From Sedimentisphaerales bacterium (GTDB lineage Bacteria > Planctomycetota > Phycisphaerae > Sedimentisphaerales > Anaerobacaceae): a stretch of 44,898 nucleotides of DNA. Where the stretch lies: NCBI GenBank assembly GCA_016927855.1, contig JAFGLV010000087.1, positions 1 through 44,898 of the forward strand. Reading direction: 5' to 3'. The notes beneath the pieces are model-generated. The model did not search any database and was not told where the DNA came from. It worked only from the letters and a program-made list of their open reading frames with translations. Shown here in pieces: positions 8,429 to 16,920 of this stretch (position 1 is the stretch's first letter; each line of letters begins with the position of its first letter). A program made the position numbers and the translations under genes.

Positions 8429-8594
8429 AGTCCTATTCCACCTTCAGATCCACTGGACCGCGATACTCACAACCGACCTTTTCCTGCAAACGATTGTCAC
8501 CGCGCTCGATAGCGCTGGCGCACAACCCCGAAGGATACCCGATACCCCCGCCGAATGCAACGCCTTTGTTACCCGTGCCCCGTCACACGGTGTT

Positions 8595-9350
8595 TCACCA
8601 TCCGGCCGGGTCTTGCTGATAGAAGCGGGACAATTCCTCGTACAGGCGCGGGTAATTCTGCCGCAGTTCCTTCGGTTTTTCGAAGAAGCACTCCGTCGCG
8701 ACGGCGAAGAACTCAGCCGGGTCGGTCGCGCCGTAGTCGTCCAGCACCTCGTCGCGGCGGTGTTCGGTCCGGCGGCGAAATCGCTCGAAGTCCCGGCCCA
8801 GCGCCTCGGCCCAGGCCAGGAAGCTGGCTTCGTCTTGCAGTACCGGCGTGCTGTCGCCTCGCCCCCAGGTGCTGTCGAGCTGGTGGGCGAACTCGTGGAA
8901 GACGACGTTGTGTCCATCGTGGGGATGGGCGGCGCCGCGCCGGACGTCCTGCCAGGACAGCACCACCGTTCCGTGGTGCCAGGACTCACCCAGCCGCACG
9001 TCCTGGCCCTCGACGAGGATGCCGCCCACGAAGCGCTGGGCTTTCCCTGCCACGTAGCTACTCGGATAAACCAGGATCGTGGTCAGGCCGGGATAGTAGT
9101 CTGTCCGGCGGTGCAGCAGGAGCACGCACGCCTGCGCCGCGATGGTGACGCGCACTTCGTCGGTGATGTCCAGGCCGCCGCAGCCCTCGAAGCGCTTCTC
9201 CGCCAGGAAGACGTGCGTGTGGCGCAGCAACTCGGCTCGGTCGGGCTCGGGCAGGAAACCATACAGCGGAACGTTCCGCTCGACCATTGCCAGCCATTCC
9301 GCAGGGAACGGCCGACTCGCGATCTTCTTGCGTCGTCTGCGCTTGAACAC
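8595..9350 (-). CDS. mtfA: MtfA-family zinc-dependent peptidase
   Basis: A 251-residue M90-family metallopeptidase. Zinc ligands are His152 and His156 of HEFAHQLD with Glu153 as catalytic base, and Glu213 in PAEFFAVATECFFEKP as probable third ligand. Length and order match Escherichia coli MtfA, which binds the repressor Mlc and so modulates expression of the glucose PTS. The start is a GTG at 9350 before the basic run FKRRRRKK; no strong ribosome-binding site is visible. It lies 166 bases from rpmH and only about 340 from ptsP, a suggestive link between two PTS-related regulators. That functional link is inferred; no Mlc homologue is in the window. Confidence 0.9.
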   Translation of the reverse strand: MFKRRRRKKIASRPFPAEWLAMVERNVPLYGFLPEPDRAELLRHTHVFLAEKRFEGCGGLDITDEVRVTIAAQACVLLLHRRTDYYPGLTTILVYPSSYVAGKAQRFVGGILVEGQDVRLGESWHHGTVVLSWQDVRRGAAHPHDGHNVVFHEFAHQLDSTWGRGDSTPVLQDEASFLAWAEALGRDFERFRRRTEHRRDEVLDDYGATDPAEFFAVATECFFEKPKELRQNYPRLYEELSRFYQQDPAGW

Positions 9351-9380
9351 GGTTTCTCGTTTACTCTTTGCGATTTACCC

Positions 9381-9449
9381 TTTACGATTCGACCGGCGGC
9401 ACGAAACGTGTGCGTGCCCCATGGTAAACCGAAAATCCTGAATCGTAAA
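9381..9449. promoter_or_regulatory. 10-bp inverted repeat between mtfA and truD
   Basis: TTTACGATTC at 9381-9390 and its exact complement GAATCGTAAA at 9440-9449 lie 49 bases apart in the short divergent gap between the mtfA and truD starts. They could be paired operator half-sites or a decayed mobile repeat. The right arm sits five bases before the truD ATG, where no Shine-Dalgarno sequence is seen. Confidence 0.4.
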
Positions 9450-9454
9450 TTCTC

Positions 9455-10732
9455 ATGGACGAAACACCTGCCTTTCTCACCGCGGACCTGCCGGGTATCG
9501 GTGGGGTCATCAAGACACGCTACGAAGATTTCGTTGTCGAGGAGCTGCCACTGTACGAGGCCAGCGGCACGGGTTCACACGTGTATGCCTTCATCGAGAA
9601 GAGGGGCTTGGGTACCCGCGAGGCCCTCAGTCGTATCGCGCAGGCCCTGGGCACGTCGCCGCGAGCGATCGGCTCGGCCGGCCTGAAGGACACGCACGCC
9701 GTGACGAGACAGTGGGTCTCCGTCGAGAACGCAGAGCCCGAACGGCTCGAACGTGCCGGCATCGCCGACATTCGCGTCCTGAAGGTCACGCGCCACACCA
9801 ACAAGCTCAAGCCCGGCCACCTGGCGGGCAATCGCTTTGTCGTTCGCCTGCGCCAGACGAGCGTGCCGATAGAACAGGCGGCCCGGACCGCCGAGCAGGT
9901 GCTCGCGGTCCTGACGCTCAAGGGCGTGCCGAACTACTTCGGTCCCCAGCGGTTCGGCAACCGCTGCGACAACCATCTGCTCGGCAAAGCGGTGATCGAC
10001 AACGACCCGACCCGCGTGATCGACCTGTTCATCGGCCGGCCCGATCCGAAGCTCGACAGCGCGGTGATGTTCCAGGCCCGCACGTTCTACGCGGAGGGCC
10101 GCTACCAGGAGGCGCTCGACATCTGGCCCCGCCAGATCCCCGAGCGCCGCCGCATCTTGAAGACCCTCGTCATCAATCGCGGCAGCAAGAACCGCGCCTT
10201 CCATGTCATGGACAAGCATCTCAAAGGCTTCTTCGTCTCCGCGTACCAGTCGGCCGTCTTCAACCGGGTGCTGTCGGCCCGCATGCCTGAGATCGACAAG
10301 CTGTTGACCGGCGATATGGCTTATAAGCACGACAACGGCGCGTGTTTTCACGTCGAGGACGCTGCCGTCGAGCAGCCGCGCTGCGACCGCTTCGAGATCA
10401 GTCCGACCGGCCCGCTGGTGGGCCTGCGGACGAGTCGCCTGACCGGCCCGGCCGCGGCTATTGAGGACCCGATCCTCGCCGCCGAAGGGCTGGGCGAGAG
10501 CCCGTTTCGCCAGATGAAGCGCCTCGGCGCGCGCGGAGGCCGCCGGCCGCTGCGCTTCCAGCCGCGCCACGCCGGCCTCAGTACCGGCGCCGACGACTTG
10601 GGCGAGTACCTTGAACTGCGCTTCGAGCTCGATCCCGGCTGCTACGCCACCACGCTGCTGGCCGAGATCACCAAGACGCCGACGGTCGACACCGGCGCCG
10701 CTCAATCTGCCGACGACGCCGACACCGACTAA
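9455..10732 (+). CDS. truD: tRNA pseudouridine(13) synthase TruD
   Basis: A 425-residue TruD enzyme that converts uridine 13 of tRNA to pseudouridine. The family start IGGVIKTRYEDFVVEELPLY and the catalytic loop SAGLKDTHAVTRQW (Asp79) are clear, followed by TRHTNKLKPGHLAGNRF, NYFGPQRFG and the insertion domain. The C-terminus has PTGPLVG, GLGESPFRQMKRLGARGGRRPLRF and a final ELRFELDPGCYATTLLAEI strand. It is somewhat longer than E. coli TruD. It is divergent from mtfA and convergent with the GH53 gene, whose stop is 15 bases away. Confidence 0.95.
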   Translation: MDETPAFLTADLPGIGGVIKTRYEDFVVEELPLYEASGTGSHVYAFIEKRGLGTREALSRIAQALGTSPRAIGSAGLKDTHAVTRQWVSVENAEPERLERAGIADIRVLKVTRHTNKLKPGHLAGNRFVVRLRQTSVPIEQAARTAEQVLAVLTLKGVPNYFGPQRFGNRCDNHLLGKAVIDNDPTRVIDLFIGRPDPKLDSAVMFQARTFYAEGRYQEALDIWPRQIPERRRILKTLVINRGSKNRAFHVMDKHLKGFFVSAYQSAVFNRVLSARMPEIDKLLTGDMAYKHDNGACFHVEDAAVEQPRCDRFEISPTGPLVGLRTSRLTGPAAAIEDPILAAEGLGESPFRQMKRLGARGGRRPLRFQPRHAGLSTGADDLGEYLELRFELDPGCYATTLLAEITKTPTVDTGAAQSADDADTD

Positions 10733-10747
10733 CCGTCGTCGTGCCGA

Positions 10748-11956
10748 CTACCGCGCGGGTGCGGCCGGCAAGCGGCTGGCGGGGCTGTTCATCAGCTTCG
10801 TCAGGTTGTCCAGCACGAAAATGGACGGGGCGGGCGTGCCGTCGGGGTTCCACATGCCGTTGCCACGGCTGCCCTCGGGCGCCCAGTAGAAGACGCCCGT
10901 TCCGCCGGTCCGCTTGACCGTGTTGACGAGGTCCACCATGAACTGGAGCTGGCCTTCCTGCGTGCCCGGCCAGAGACTGTATTGGTTGGAGGCCATGACC
11001 TGGTCGCCGCTGGACTGTGGGTAGCCGGTCTCGACGACCATGATCGGCTTGCCGTAGCGACGAGCGGTTTCCAGCATGTTCTGTTGGAGCAGCGTCGGTG
11101 TACCGTGCCATCTCGGGTAAAAGCTCTGACCGATCACGTCGTAATCGACCTTGGCCTCCGTGAGGTGATCGAACCACCACTTGGTGGTGGGCCAGTCGCC
11201 GCCACAGTCGATATGCATGACAATTTGCACCGGTTTGTCGGCACCGCCGGCGCGGACGCCACGCACGCCGGCCTTGATGAACCGAATGAGATTGCTCCAC
11301 TGCGTCGCGTCATCGTAGGTCTCAGGGAAGGGGCCCCGAATCCGGCCGGCATCGAGCTTGACTTCGGAAGGCGGCACCTTGACATACCCCAGAGGCCAGA
11401 GCATGCCGCCGGTGATTTCGTTGCCGACCTGCACCATGTCGGGCATGGCGCCGGCCTCGCGGAGCTGCGTGATGACGTCCTGGCTGTACGCTTCCACCTG
11501 CTTTTCCAGGCCGGCCACGTCAAGGTCGCGCCACGCCACCGGGGTCTCCTGGTGCTGCGGATCGGCCCACGTGTCGGAGTAGTGGATGTCCAGCATGAAC
11601 GCCGCACCAGCCTCCTTGATCTGCTTGGCCAAGGGAAGGGTATTTTCGAGGCTGTTGTTGGGCGCCATGCGCACCGGGGAGACAAACACGCGCAGGCGAA
11701 AGGCGTTCCAGCCATGCTTGGCCATAATGGCGAACTCAGTGCCCTCCTGGCCGTTTTCCTGGTAGACGATGGAGCGACCGCGCCCGCCACCGAAGCCGCG
11801 CCCGCCGGCCAGGGAGGAAATATCGGCGCCCAAGTAGAATGTAGACGGCTCGGCCGGCGTCTGCGCAGAAGACGGCGCGGGAAGAAAGTAGGCGACCGCA
11901 GCCAGGATGGTAACCGAGATGGAAACGCCGCGCGAATGTGAGATGAAGGTCTTCAT
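10748..11956 (-). CDS. Secreted GH53 arabinogalactan endo-beta-1,4-galactanase
   Basis: A 402-residue glycoside hydrolase of family 53, which cuts beta-1,4-galactan in pectic arabinogalactan type I. A Sec signal peptide (about 1-31, ending PSSAQ) directs export. The barrel shows FYLGADISSLAG, AFRLRVFVSP, MLDIHYSDTWADPQHQ, then the acid/base Glu180 in VQVGNEITGGMLWPLG, and the nucleophile Glu309 in IMVVETGYP. Both catalytic residues are intact. GGGAG lies nine bases before the ATG. It is divergent from the enolase-superfamily gene across a 209-base gap and is the clearest substrate clue in the region. Confidence 0.92.
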   Translation of the reverse strand: MKTFISHSRGVSISVTILAAVAYFLPAPSSAQTPAEPSTFYLGADISSLAGGRGFGGGRGRSIVYQENGQEGTEFAIMAKHGWNAFRLRVFVSPVRMAPNNSLENTLPLAKQIKEAGAAFMLDIHYSDTWADPQHQETPVAWRDLDVAGLEKQVEAYSQDVITQLREAGAMPDMVQVGNEITGGMLWPLGYVKVPPSEVKLDAGRIRGPFPETYDDATQWSNLIRFIKAGVRGVRAGGADKPVQIVMHIDCGGDWPTTKWWFDHLTEAKVDYDVIGQSFYPRWHGTPTLLQQNMLETARRYGKPIMVVETGYPQSSGDQVMASNQYSLWPGTQEGQLQFMVDLVNTVKRTGGTGVFYWAPEGSRGNGMWNPDGTPAPSIFVLDNLTKLMNSPASRLPAAPAR

Positions 11957-12090
11957 CGTGTCTGTCTCCCTTGTGTGTCAGTTGCGCCGGCCTGCCATCG
12001 CGTGCCTGCCTGCGTGAGCGAATGAGCTTACGGCGCATAAGATAACGTCTCGGCGCCGGAAGTGCGAGGCCTCTGTCGGCGGATAACCAC

Positions 12091-12119
12091 TGGACCCTTG
12101 GCCGGGATCGCGGTATGTT
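12091..12119 (+). promoter_or_regulatory. Possible sigma70 promoter of the enolase-superfamily gene
   Basis: TGGACC, 17-base spacer, TATGTT, four of six matches in each hexamer. Transcription would begin about 40 bases before the ATG at 12166. Confidence 0.4.
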
Positions 12120-12165
12120 GGATCGCGTTCGATCTCGCTCATCCCATGACAAAGGTGGATCGCCT

Positions 12166-13458
12166 ATGGAAACCGACCGACGACAATTCCTTGCGGCCGG
12201 CCTTGCCGGCGGGGTGACTGCGGTCCTGTCGCCGCTGCTACTGCATGGCTCCCAGACCCGCAATTCGGACCTGGCCGCGGCCTTGAACCCCAGGTATCCC
12301 ATCCTCGACGAGGTCATCAAGCAGCCGGTGCTCAAAAGGGAGCTGTTCGCGACTCCGATCGTCATCGAGACCCTGGAATTGCTGCGCTACGACGGCAATT
12401 TCCTGTGCCGGGTCCGCTCCCGCGACGGCGCCGAAGGCATCTCGGTGGGCCACAGTGGAATGAGTTCGCTCTATCCGATCTTTGTCAATCTGCTGCAACC
12501 TTTCTTCGTCGGCAAGGATGCGCGCGACCTGGACCTGCTGCTGGAGAAGGTCTACGTCTACAATCTCAACTTCAGGCTTAGCGGCATGGCGCTGGGGATT
12601 CCATTGGCGACCATCGAGTTCGCCATTCTCGACATGCTCGGACACATCGCCGGCGAGCCGATAGGTCGCTTGATTGGAGAAATCCACCACCCCGAGGTGG
12701 CGGTGTACCAAGCCACGGAGTACCGCGAGAAGCCGGTGGAGGAGTCGCTGGAGCTGATCAAGAGGGACGTCGCCGAGTACAAGGCGCACGCGCTGAAGAT
12801 CAAGGTGGGCGGCCTGATGTTCATGACCAGGGACATCAACGCCGTCGGTCCGGCGGGACGAACCGAGAGGATGATTCCGCTGATCCGCGAGACCTTTGGC
12901 GACGACATGGCGCTTTATGCCGACGCGAACGGCTTCTATTCCGTGCAGGAGGCTATCCGTGTGGGACGCCTGTTGGAAGAGTACCGCTATGGCTTCTTCG
13001 AAGAGCCGGTCCATTTCGACTGGTACGAGGAGACCAGGCAGGTCGCCGACGCGTTGACGATCCCGATTGCCGGCGGCGAGCAGGAATACAGCCTTCACGG
13101 TTTTCGCTGGCTGATCGCCAATGATGGCCTGCAAATCGTCCAACCCGACAACTACTACTTTGGCGGCATGATCCGCTCGATGAAGGTGGCCCGCATGGCT
13201 AAGGCCTTCGGCAAGGACTGCACGCCGCACATGTCCGGCGGGGGGCTCGGATACCTCTACATGACGCACTTCGTCTCGGCCCTTCCCAACGCGTGTCCTC
13301 ATCACGAATTCAAAGGGCTGGGGACGAACGTGCAGTTCGAATGCAAGACGTCTCCTCTGTCGGTCGACGACGGAAGAATTAAGGTCCCCACCGGTCCGGG
13401 TCTCGGCGTCGATATTGACACCGATTATATCAAGAGGCACGCGGTGGTCAGAGCCTAG
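12166..13458 (+). CDS. Tat-exported mandelate racemase/muconate lactonizing (enolase superfamily) protein
   Basis: A 430-residue enolase-superfamily protein; members abstract a proton next to a carboxylate and then dehydrate, racemise or epimerise sugar acids and related compounds. The Tat signal [16 protein letters not shown] fixes the start at 12166, with GGTGG about eight bases upstream. Catalytic Lys211/Lys213 are in HALKIKVGG. Metal ligands are Asp253 (YADANG), Glu279 or Glu280 (FFEEP) and Glu305 (AGGEQEY), and His355 is in CTPHMSGGG. All core residues are present, so it should be active. Export of such an enzyme is unusual, as most act on imported sugar acids in the cytoplasm. Substrate unknown; an uronate or aldonate is plausible beside a galactanase. 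Confidence 0.88.
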   Translation: METDRRQFLAAGLAGGVTAVLSPLLLHGSQTRNSDLAAALNPRYPILDEVIKQPVLKRELFATPIVIETLELLRYDGNFLCRVRSRDGAEGISVGHSGMSSLYPIFVNLLQPFFVGKDARDLDLLLEKVYVYNLNFRLSGMALGIPLATIEFAILDMLGHIAGEPIGRLIGEIHHPEVAVYQATEYREKPVEESLELIKRDVAEYKAHALKIKVGGLMFMTRDINAVGPAGRTERMIPLIRETFGDDMALYADANGFYSVQEAIRVGRLLEEYRYGFFEEPVHFDWYEETRQVADALTIPIAGGEQEYSLHGFRWLIANDGLQIVQPDNYYFGGMIRSMKVARMAKAFGKDCTPHMSGGGLGYLYMTHFVSALPNACPHHEFKGLGTNVQFECKTSPLSVDDGRIKVPTGPGLGVDIDTDYIKRHAVVRA

Positions 13459-13487
13459 CGCATGAGAGACGATGCGCCGGCGCTATC

Positions 13488-14678
13488 CTACGCGTTCCTG
13501 AGGATCTGCCTCAAACCGCACACGAGGCGGTCGATGCCTTCGGCGGCGCTGTCCTTCTGCAAAGCGCCGTAGGCGACACGGAGCAGGCATCGGTCCCGGA
13601 TGCCAAAGGTGGTACCCGGGATGACCGCGACCTTGTGTTCCTCGATCAGCCGGCGCACGAGGACCATGGGGTCCATGTGCGTGTGGACCTGGATCAAGAA
13701 ATAGAACGCGCCGTCGGCGGTCGGGACGGTGACGAGGTCATCGATTTCCCGCAGGCGGCTGAGGACGAGCCGTCGAATCTCCGCTGTGACGGACAGCTTC
13801 TCCCGGCAATACGAGGCGCCGACGCGCATCGCTCCCACCGCCGCCCATTGCGACACGACCGGCGGGCAAATCAGGATCGTGTCCTGCACCTTCCGGATCG
13901 CTTCGAAAAGGTGTTCGGGAATCACCATCCAGCCGATGCGCCAACTGGCGAAGCCGTAGGCCTTCGACAGGGAGAACAGGGAGATCGTGTAGTCCGAGCT
14001 GCCTTGAATCGAGCCGGGCGAAAAGTGCCTGGTCCCGTCGTAGGTGAAGTACTCGTACGCTTCGTCGCTGATGTGGTAGATGCCGTGGCGCCGGCAAATC
14101 GCGTTGACCTCGCGCAGCGCCGCCTCGGGATACACGGCGCCGGACGGATTGTTGGGCGAGATCGTGACGACCGCGCGGGTCTTCTGGTTAATCGCTTGCT
14201 CGATAGCTCGCGGCTGCAATTGATAATTGTCGTCGGTCGGGACGCAGACGACGGTGCAATCGGCCATGGTGATAGCCATCTCGTGATTGAAGTAGTAGGG
14301 CAGGTTCAAAATGACTTCGTCGCCGGGATCGGTGATGGCCAGCACTGCATTCATGAAACCCATGTTCGCGCCGGCCGTGACGACCACACGCTGCCGGTCG
14401 AGATGGATGCCGTTTTCCTGTGCCAGTTTCTTTTCGATGCAGTCCAGCAGTCCAGGGATGCCTTGCACGAGCCTGTATTTGTGGTTCTGCGGATCGGCCA
14501 GAAACGTTTGAATGGAAGCGGCCGCCTCCGGAGGCGGTCCGTAATAGGCAACTCCCTGGCCCAGCGAGATCGTGCCCGGATTCGCGCGGATCAGCTCGCC
14601 GACAACCGGGATGATCGGCGCTTGCACCGCCTGCATGCGAAGACTCTCACGCATCGATATTGCCCTGGACTCAGACAC
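13488..14678 (-). CDS. PLP-dependent class I/II aminotransferase
   Basis: A 396-residue fold-type I aminotransferase that moves an amino group between amino and 2-oxo acids. The PLP lysine is Lys239 in SLSKAYGFASWRIGW. Asn177 in ISPNNPSG, Asp205 in HISDEAYEY and the Arg of SWRIG complete the cofactor site. There is no signal peptide, so it is cytoplasmic, unlike its neighbours. The start is either GTG at 14678 (AGGGG five bases upstream) or ATG at 14654 (AGGG eight bases upstream); I give the longer form. It converges with the enolase-superfamily gene and diverges from the TIM-barrel gene. Amino-acid specificity cannot be read from the sequence. Confidence 0.9.
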   Translation of the reverse strand: MSESRAISMRESLRMQAVQAPIIPVVGELIRANPGTISLGQGVAYYGPPPEAAASIQTFLADPQNHKYRLVQGIPGLLDCIEKKLAQENGIHLDRQRVVVTAGANMGFMNAVLAITDPGDEVILNLPYYFNHEMAITMADCTVVCVPTDDNYQLQPRAIEQAINQKTRAVVTISPNNPSGAVYPEAALREVNAICRRHGIYHISDEAYEYFTYDGTRHFSPGSIQGSSDYTISLFSLSKAYGFASWRIGWMVIPEHLFEAIRKVQDTILICPPVVSQWAAVGAMRVGASYCREKLSVTAEIRRLVLSRLREIDDLVTVPTADGAFYFLIQVHTHMDPMVLVRRLIEEHKVAVIPGTTFGIRDRCLLRVAYGALQKDSAAEGIDRLVCGLRQILRNA

Positions 14679-14828
14679 GTATACCCCTGATCTCAGACTC
14701 GGTTGCGTTCATCGGCTGTCCTGGACCGCTCGTTTCGATGGCGGCACGCACGACAGCGCCATACTATCAATCTCCAGGCTATGTGTCACCAGCCGCCTGC
14801 GGAATCCGCAGCGATGAACGCGAAGGGC

Positions 14829-14857
14829 TTGAGCGGTTGGCCGCCCGTCGGTATACT
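14829..14857 (+). promoter_or_regulatory. Sigma70-type promoter of the TIM-barrel/DUF1080 genes
   Basis: TTGAGC, 17-base spacer, TATACT. Transcription would start near 14864, giving a leader of about 56 bases before the ATG at 14920. Confidence 0.5.
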
Positions 14858-14919
14858 GATCGTGCCTTGTTGCTCGTGATTGAGGCTCCATTACGGTCCA
14901 TTACGATAGGGGAACGACC

Positions 14920-15888
14920 ATGTCCGACAGAGCAGCAGATCGCAATCTCTCACTTGGCCGTCGAGAGTTCATCGCTTTGGGCGCCGCTTCGGTCGCAGCC
15001 GGCGTCGGAGGCAGCGGCATCGTGCGCGCCTCGGAGGTCGGCACTGCGCCGGTTGTTGCGCCGCCAGGAAAGCGCATTCTCCTGGCGTGCAAGCTGGGAA
15101 TGCTGCCGAAGGAAATCGGGGGCAAGACGCTGACGATCGTGGATCGGTTGAGATTGGCCGGCGAAGCGGGCTTCGATGGCGTCGACTTCGACCAGGCAGG
15201 AGAGTTCACTCCCGAGCAGGCACGGGACGCCGTGCGACAGTCGGGCGTGTTCGTCCACAACGCGATCAATCACACACACTGGGAGCAGCGACTCACGAGC
15301 GAAAAGCAGGAGGAACGTGATCGAGGCCGGGCGAACATCGAGCACTGTCTGCGCGTCTCGCACGCCGCTGGCGGTAGCGGCGTCCTGATCGTGGTGGGTC
15401 GCGGGGCGGACGGACCGGCCGAGACGATTGAGGAACGCGCCCGGCAGGAAATCAGAACGCTCCTGCCTTTGGCCGCGTCGCTTGGTCAAATGATCCTGGT
15501 CGAAAACGTCTGGAACCAGATGATGTACGACCACGATGCGCCGCCGGAACAGACCCCCGAGCGGTTCATCCGGTTCCTGGACAGCTTCAACAGCCCCTGG
15601 GTCGGCATGTATTACGACGTCGGCAACCATTGGAAGTACGGTCGGCCGGGCGAGTGGATCCGCGCCTTTGGACGCCGGTGCGTCAAGCTCGACGTCAAAG
15701 GCTTCAGCCGGGCCCAGAACAAGTTCGTGGACATCACCAGTGCCGATGACGATCTGCCCTGGGCCGACGTGCGCGAGGCGCTCGACGACATCGGCTTTAC
15801 CGGCTGGGCAACCGCCGAAGTTGGCGGTGGCAACCTCGAGCGGCTCACTCTGGTCCGCCGGCAGATGCAGAAAGCTCTCGGCGTGTAA
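14920..15888 (+). CDS. Tat-exported sugar phosphate isomerase/epimerase-like TIM barrel
   Basis: A 322-residue xylose-isomerase-like (AP endonuclease 2 family) barrel with a Tat signal (RR at 14-15 in LGRREFIALGAASVAAG). Likely metal ligands are Glu195 in MILVENVW, Asp233 in YYDVGNHW, Asp259 in VKLDVKGF and Glu300 in TAEVGGG. Members include hydroxypyruvate isomerase, ketose epimerases and the barrel subunits that eliminate 3-keto-glycosides. Exported planctomycete versions are usually left unassigned. AGGGG lies before the ATG. The next gene on this strand encodes a DUF1080 protein, which fits a 3-keto-glycoside role better than central metabolism; this is inference. Confidence 0.85.
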   Translation: MSDRAADRNLSLGRREFIALGAASVAAGVGGSGIVRASEVGTAPVVAPPGKRILLACKLGMLPKEIGGKTLTIVDRLRLAGEAGFDGVDFDQAGEFTPEQARDAVRQSGVFVHNAINHTHWEQRLTSEKQEERDRGRANIEHCLRVSHAAGGSGVLIVVGRGADGPAETIEERARQEIRTLLPLAASLGQMILVENVWNQMMYDHDAPPEQTPERFIRFLDSFNSPWVGMYYDVGNHWKYGRPGEWIRAFGRRCVKLDVKGFSRAQNKFVDITSADDDLPWADVREALDDIGFTGWATAEVGGGNLERLTLVRRQMQKALGV

Positions 15889-15921
15889 GAGCGCCTGTCA
15901 GAATGACCAGTGGATGGGCAG

Positions 15922-15992
15922 GGGCAGGCCCCCGTGCCTGCCCAGAGCTTGCCCTGAGCTTGCCGAAGGGGCAACCACAGGGGGTTGCCCCT
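15922..15992. repeat. REP-like twin hairpin repeat
   Basis: Two adjacent hairpins lie between the TIM-barrel and DUF1080 genes. The first pairs GGGCAGGC (from 15922) with GCCTGCCC (to 15943). The second pairs AGGGGCAACC (15967-15976) with GGTTGCCCCT (15983-15992). The linker carries GCCCTGAGCTTGCCGAAGG, a motif that also occurs, altered, inside the repeat at 31139-31286. Confidence 0.75.
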
Positions 15993-16112
15993 ACGACGTC
16001 CGCAGCGCGACAGATTATTCTGTTAGAGGCTCTAAGACAGGCGCGATTGGTTGCGTGTGTGCAGACGCGGCATCAAGGTGTATGGGAATGCCTAAATGAA
16101 GGAGGCCTGGCA

Positions 16113-16889
16113 ATGGCAACGAAACGCAACATCACAATGGTGATCGTGACGGGAGTGGTTCTCGCAGGGGCAGTTCACAGCGACGCTCGTGCGGCGGGGC
16201 AGGAGCAGGACAACGTGCCGCCGGCGGGGTTCCGAGCGCTGTTCAACGGCAAGGACTTCACCGGCTGGAAGGTGCCAGAAGGTGACAACGGACACTGGAA
16301 GATCATCGACGGGGTGATCGACTACGACGCCGAGAGCGAGGCGCCCGGCGATAAGAGCCTTTGGCACACGGAGAATCTCAAGGACTTTATGCTGCGCGTG
16401 GACTGGCGGATCAAGGAGACGCCGTATGTCAATCCAAACGTCCCCTACATCCTGCCCGACGGCACGCATGCCCGTGACGTCCGCGGCCGGGAGTTGAGGC
16501 TGGCACTGCCCGACTCCGACAGTGGCATCTTCCTGCGGGGCGACGGCAAGAACCAGGTCAACATCTGGTGCTGGCCCATCGGCTCGGGTGAGTTTTACGG
16601 TTATCGCACGGACCCAGCGATGCCGCCGGAAGTCCGCGCGGGCGTGACTCCTCGCCACCAGGCCGACAAACCGGTGGGCCAATGGAACCGCTTCGAGATC
16701 ACCGCCCAAGGCGACCGGGTGACGGTTGTGCTCAACGGGATCAAGATCATCGACCAGGCCCAGCTCCCCGGCATCGCCGCGAGCGGTCCGATTGCCTTGC
16801 AGCACCACGGCGGCAAACAGGCTGGCCAGTGGAACGGCCCGCCCAGCCTGCTGCAATTCAAGAACATCGTTGTCCGAGAGTTGCCATAG
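16113..16889 (+). CDS. Secreted DUF1080 (3-keto-disaccharide hydrolase family) protein
   Basis: A 258-residue protein with a Sec signal (about 1-28, cleaved near DARAAG) followed by one DUF1080 beta-sandwich. Family marks are FRALFNGKDFTGWKVPEG, GHWKIIDGVIDY, DFMLRVDWRIKE, LPDSDSGIFLRG, PVGQWNRFEITAQGDRVTVVLNG and GPIALQHHGG. Characterised members hydrolyse or eliminate 3-keto-glycosides made by a partner dehydrogenase. AAGGAGG lies before the ATG at 16113; the open reading frame extends upstream but runs through the palindromic repeat, so I reject the longer start. It shares a strand with the TIM-barrel gene 224 bases before it. No Gfo/Idh 3-dehydrogenase is in the window. Confidence 0.9.
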   Translation: MATKRNITMVIVTGVVLAGAVHSDARAAGQEQDNVPPAGFRALFNGKDFTGWKVPEGDNGHWKIIDGVIDYDAESEAPGDKSLWHTENLKDFMLRVDWRIKETPYVNPNVPYILPDGTHARDVRGRELRLALPDSDSGIFLRGDGKNQVNIWCWPIGSGEFYGYRTDPAMPPEVRAGVTPRHQADKPVGQWNRFEITAQGDRVTVVLNGIKIIDQAQLPGIAASGPIALQHHGGKQAGQWNGPPSLLQFKNIVVRELP

Positions 16890-16920
16890 CCGAGGGCTAT
16901 CGGTGCTGGCCCAGAAGCCT

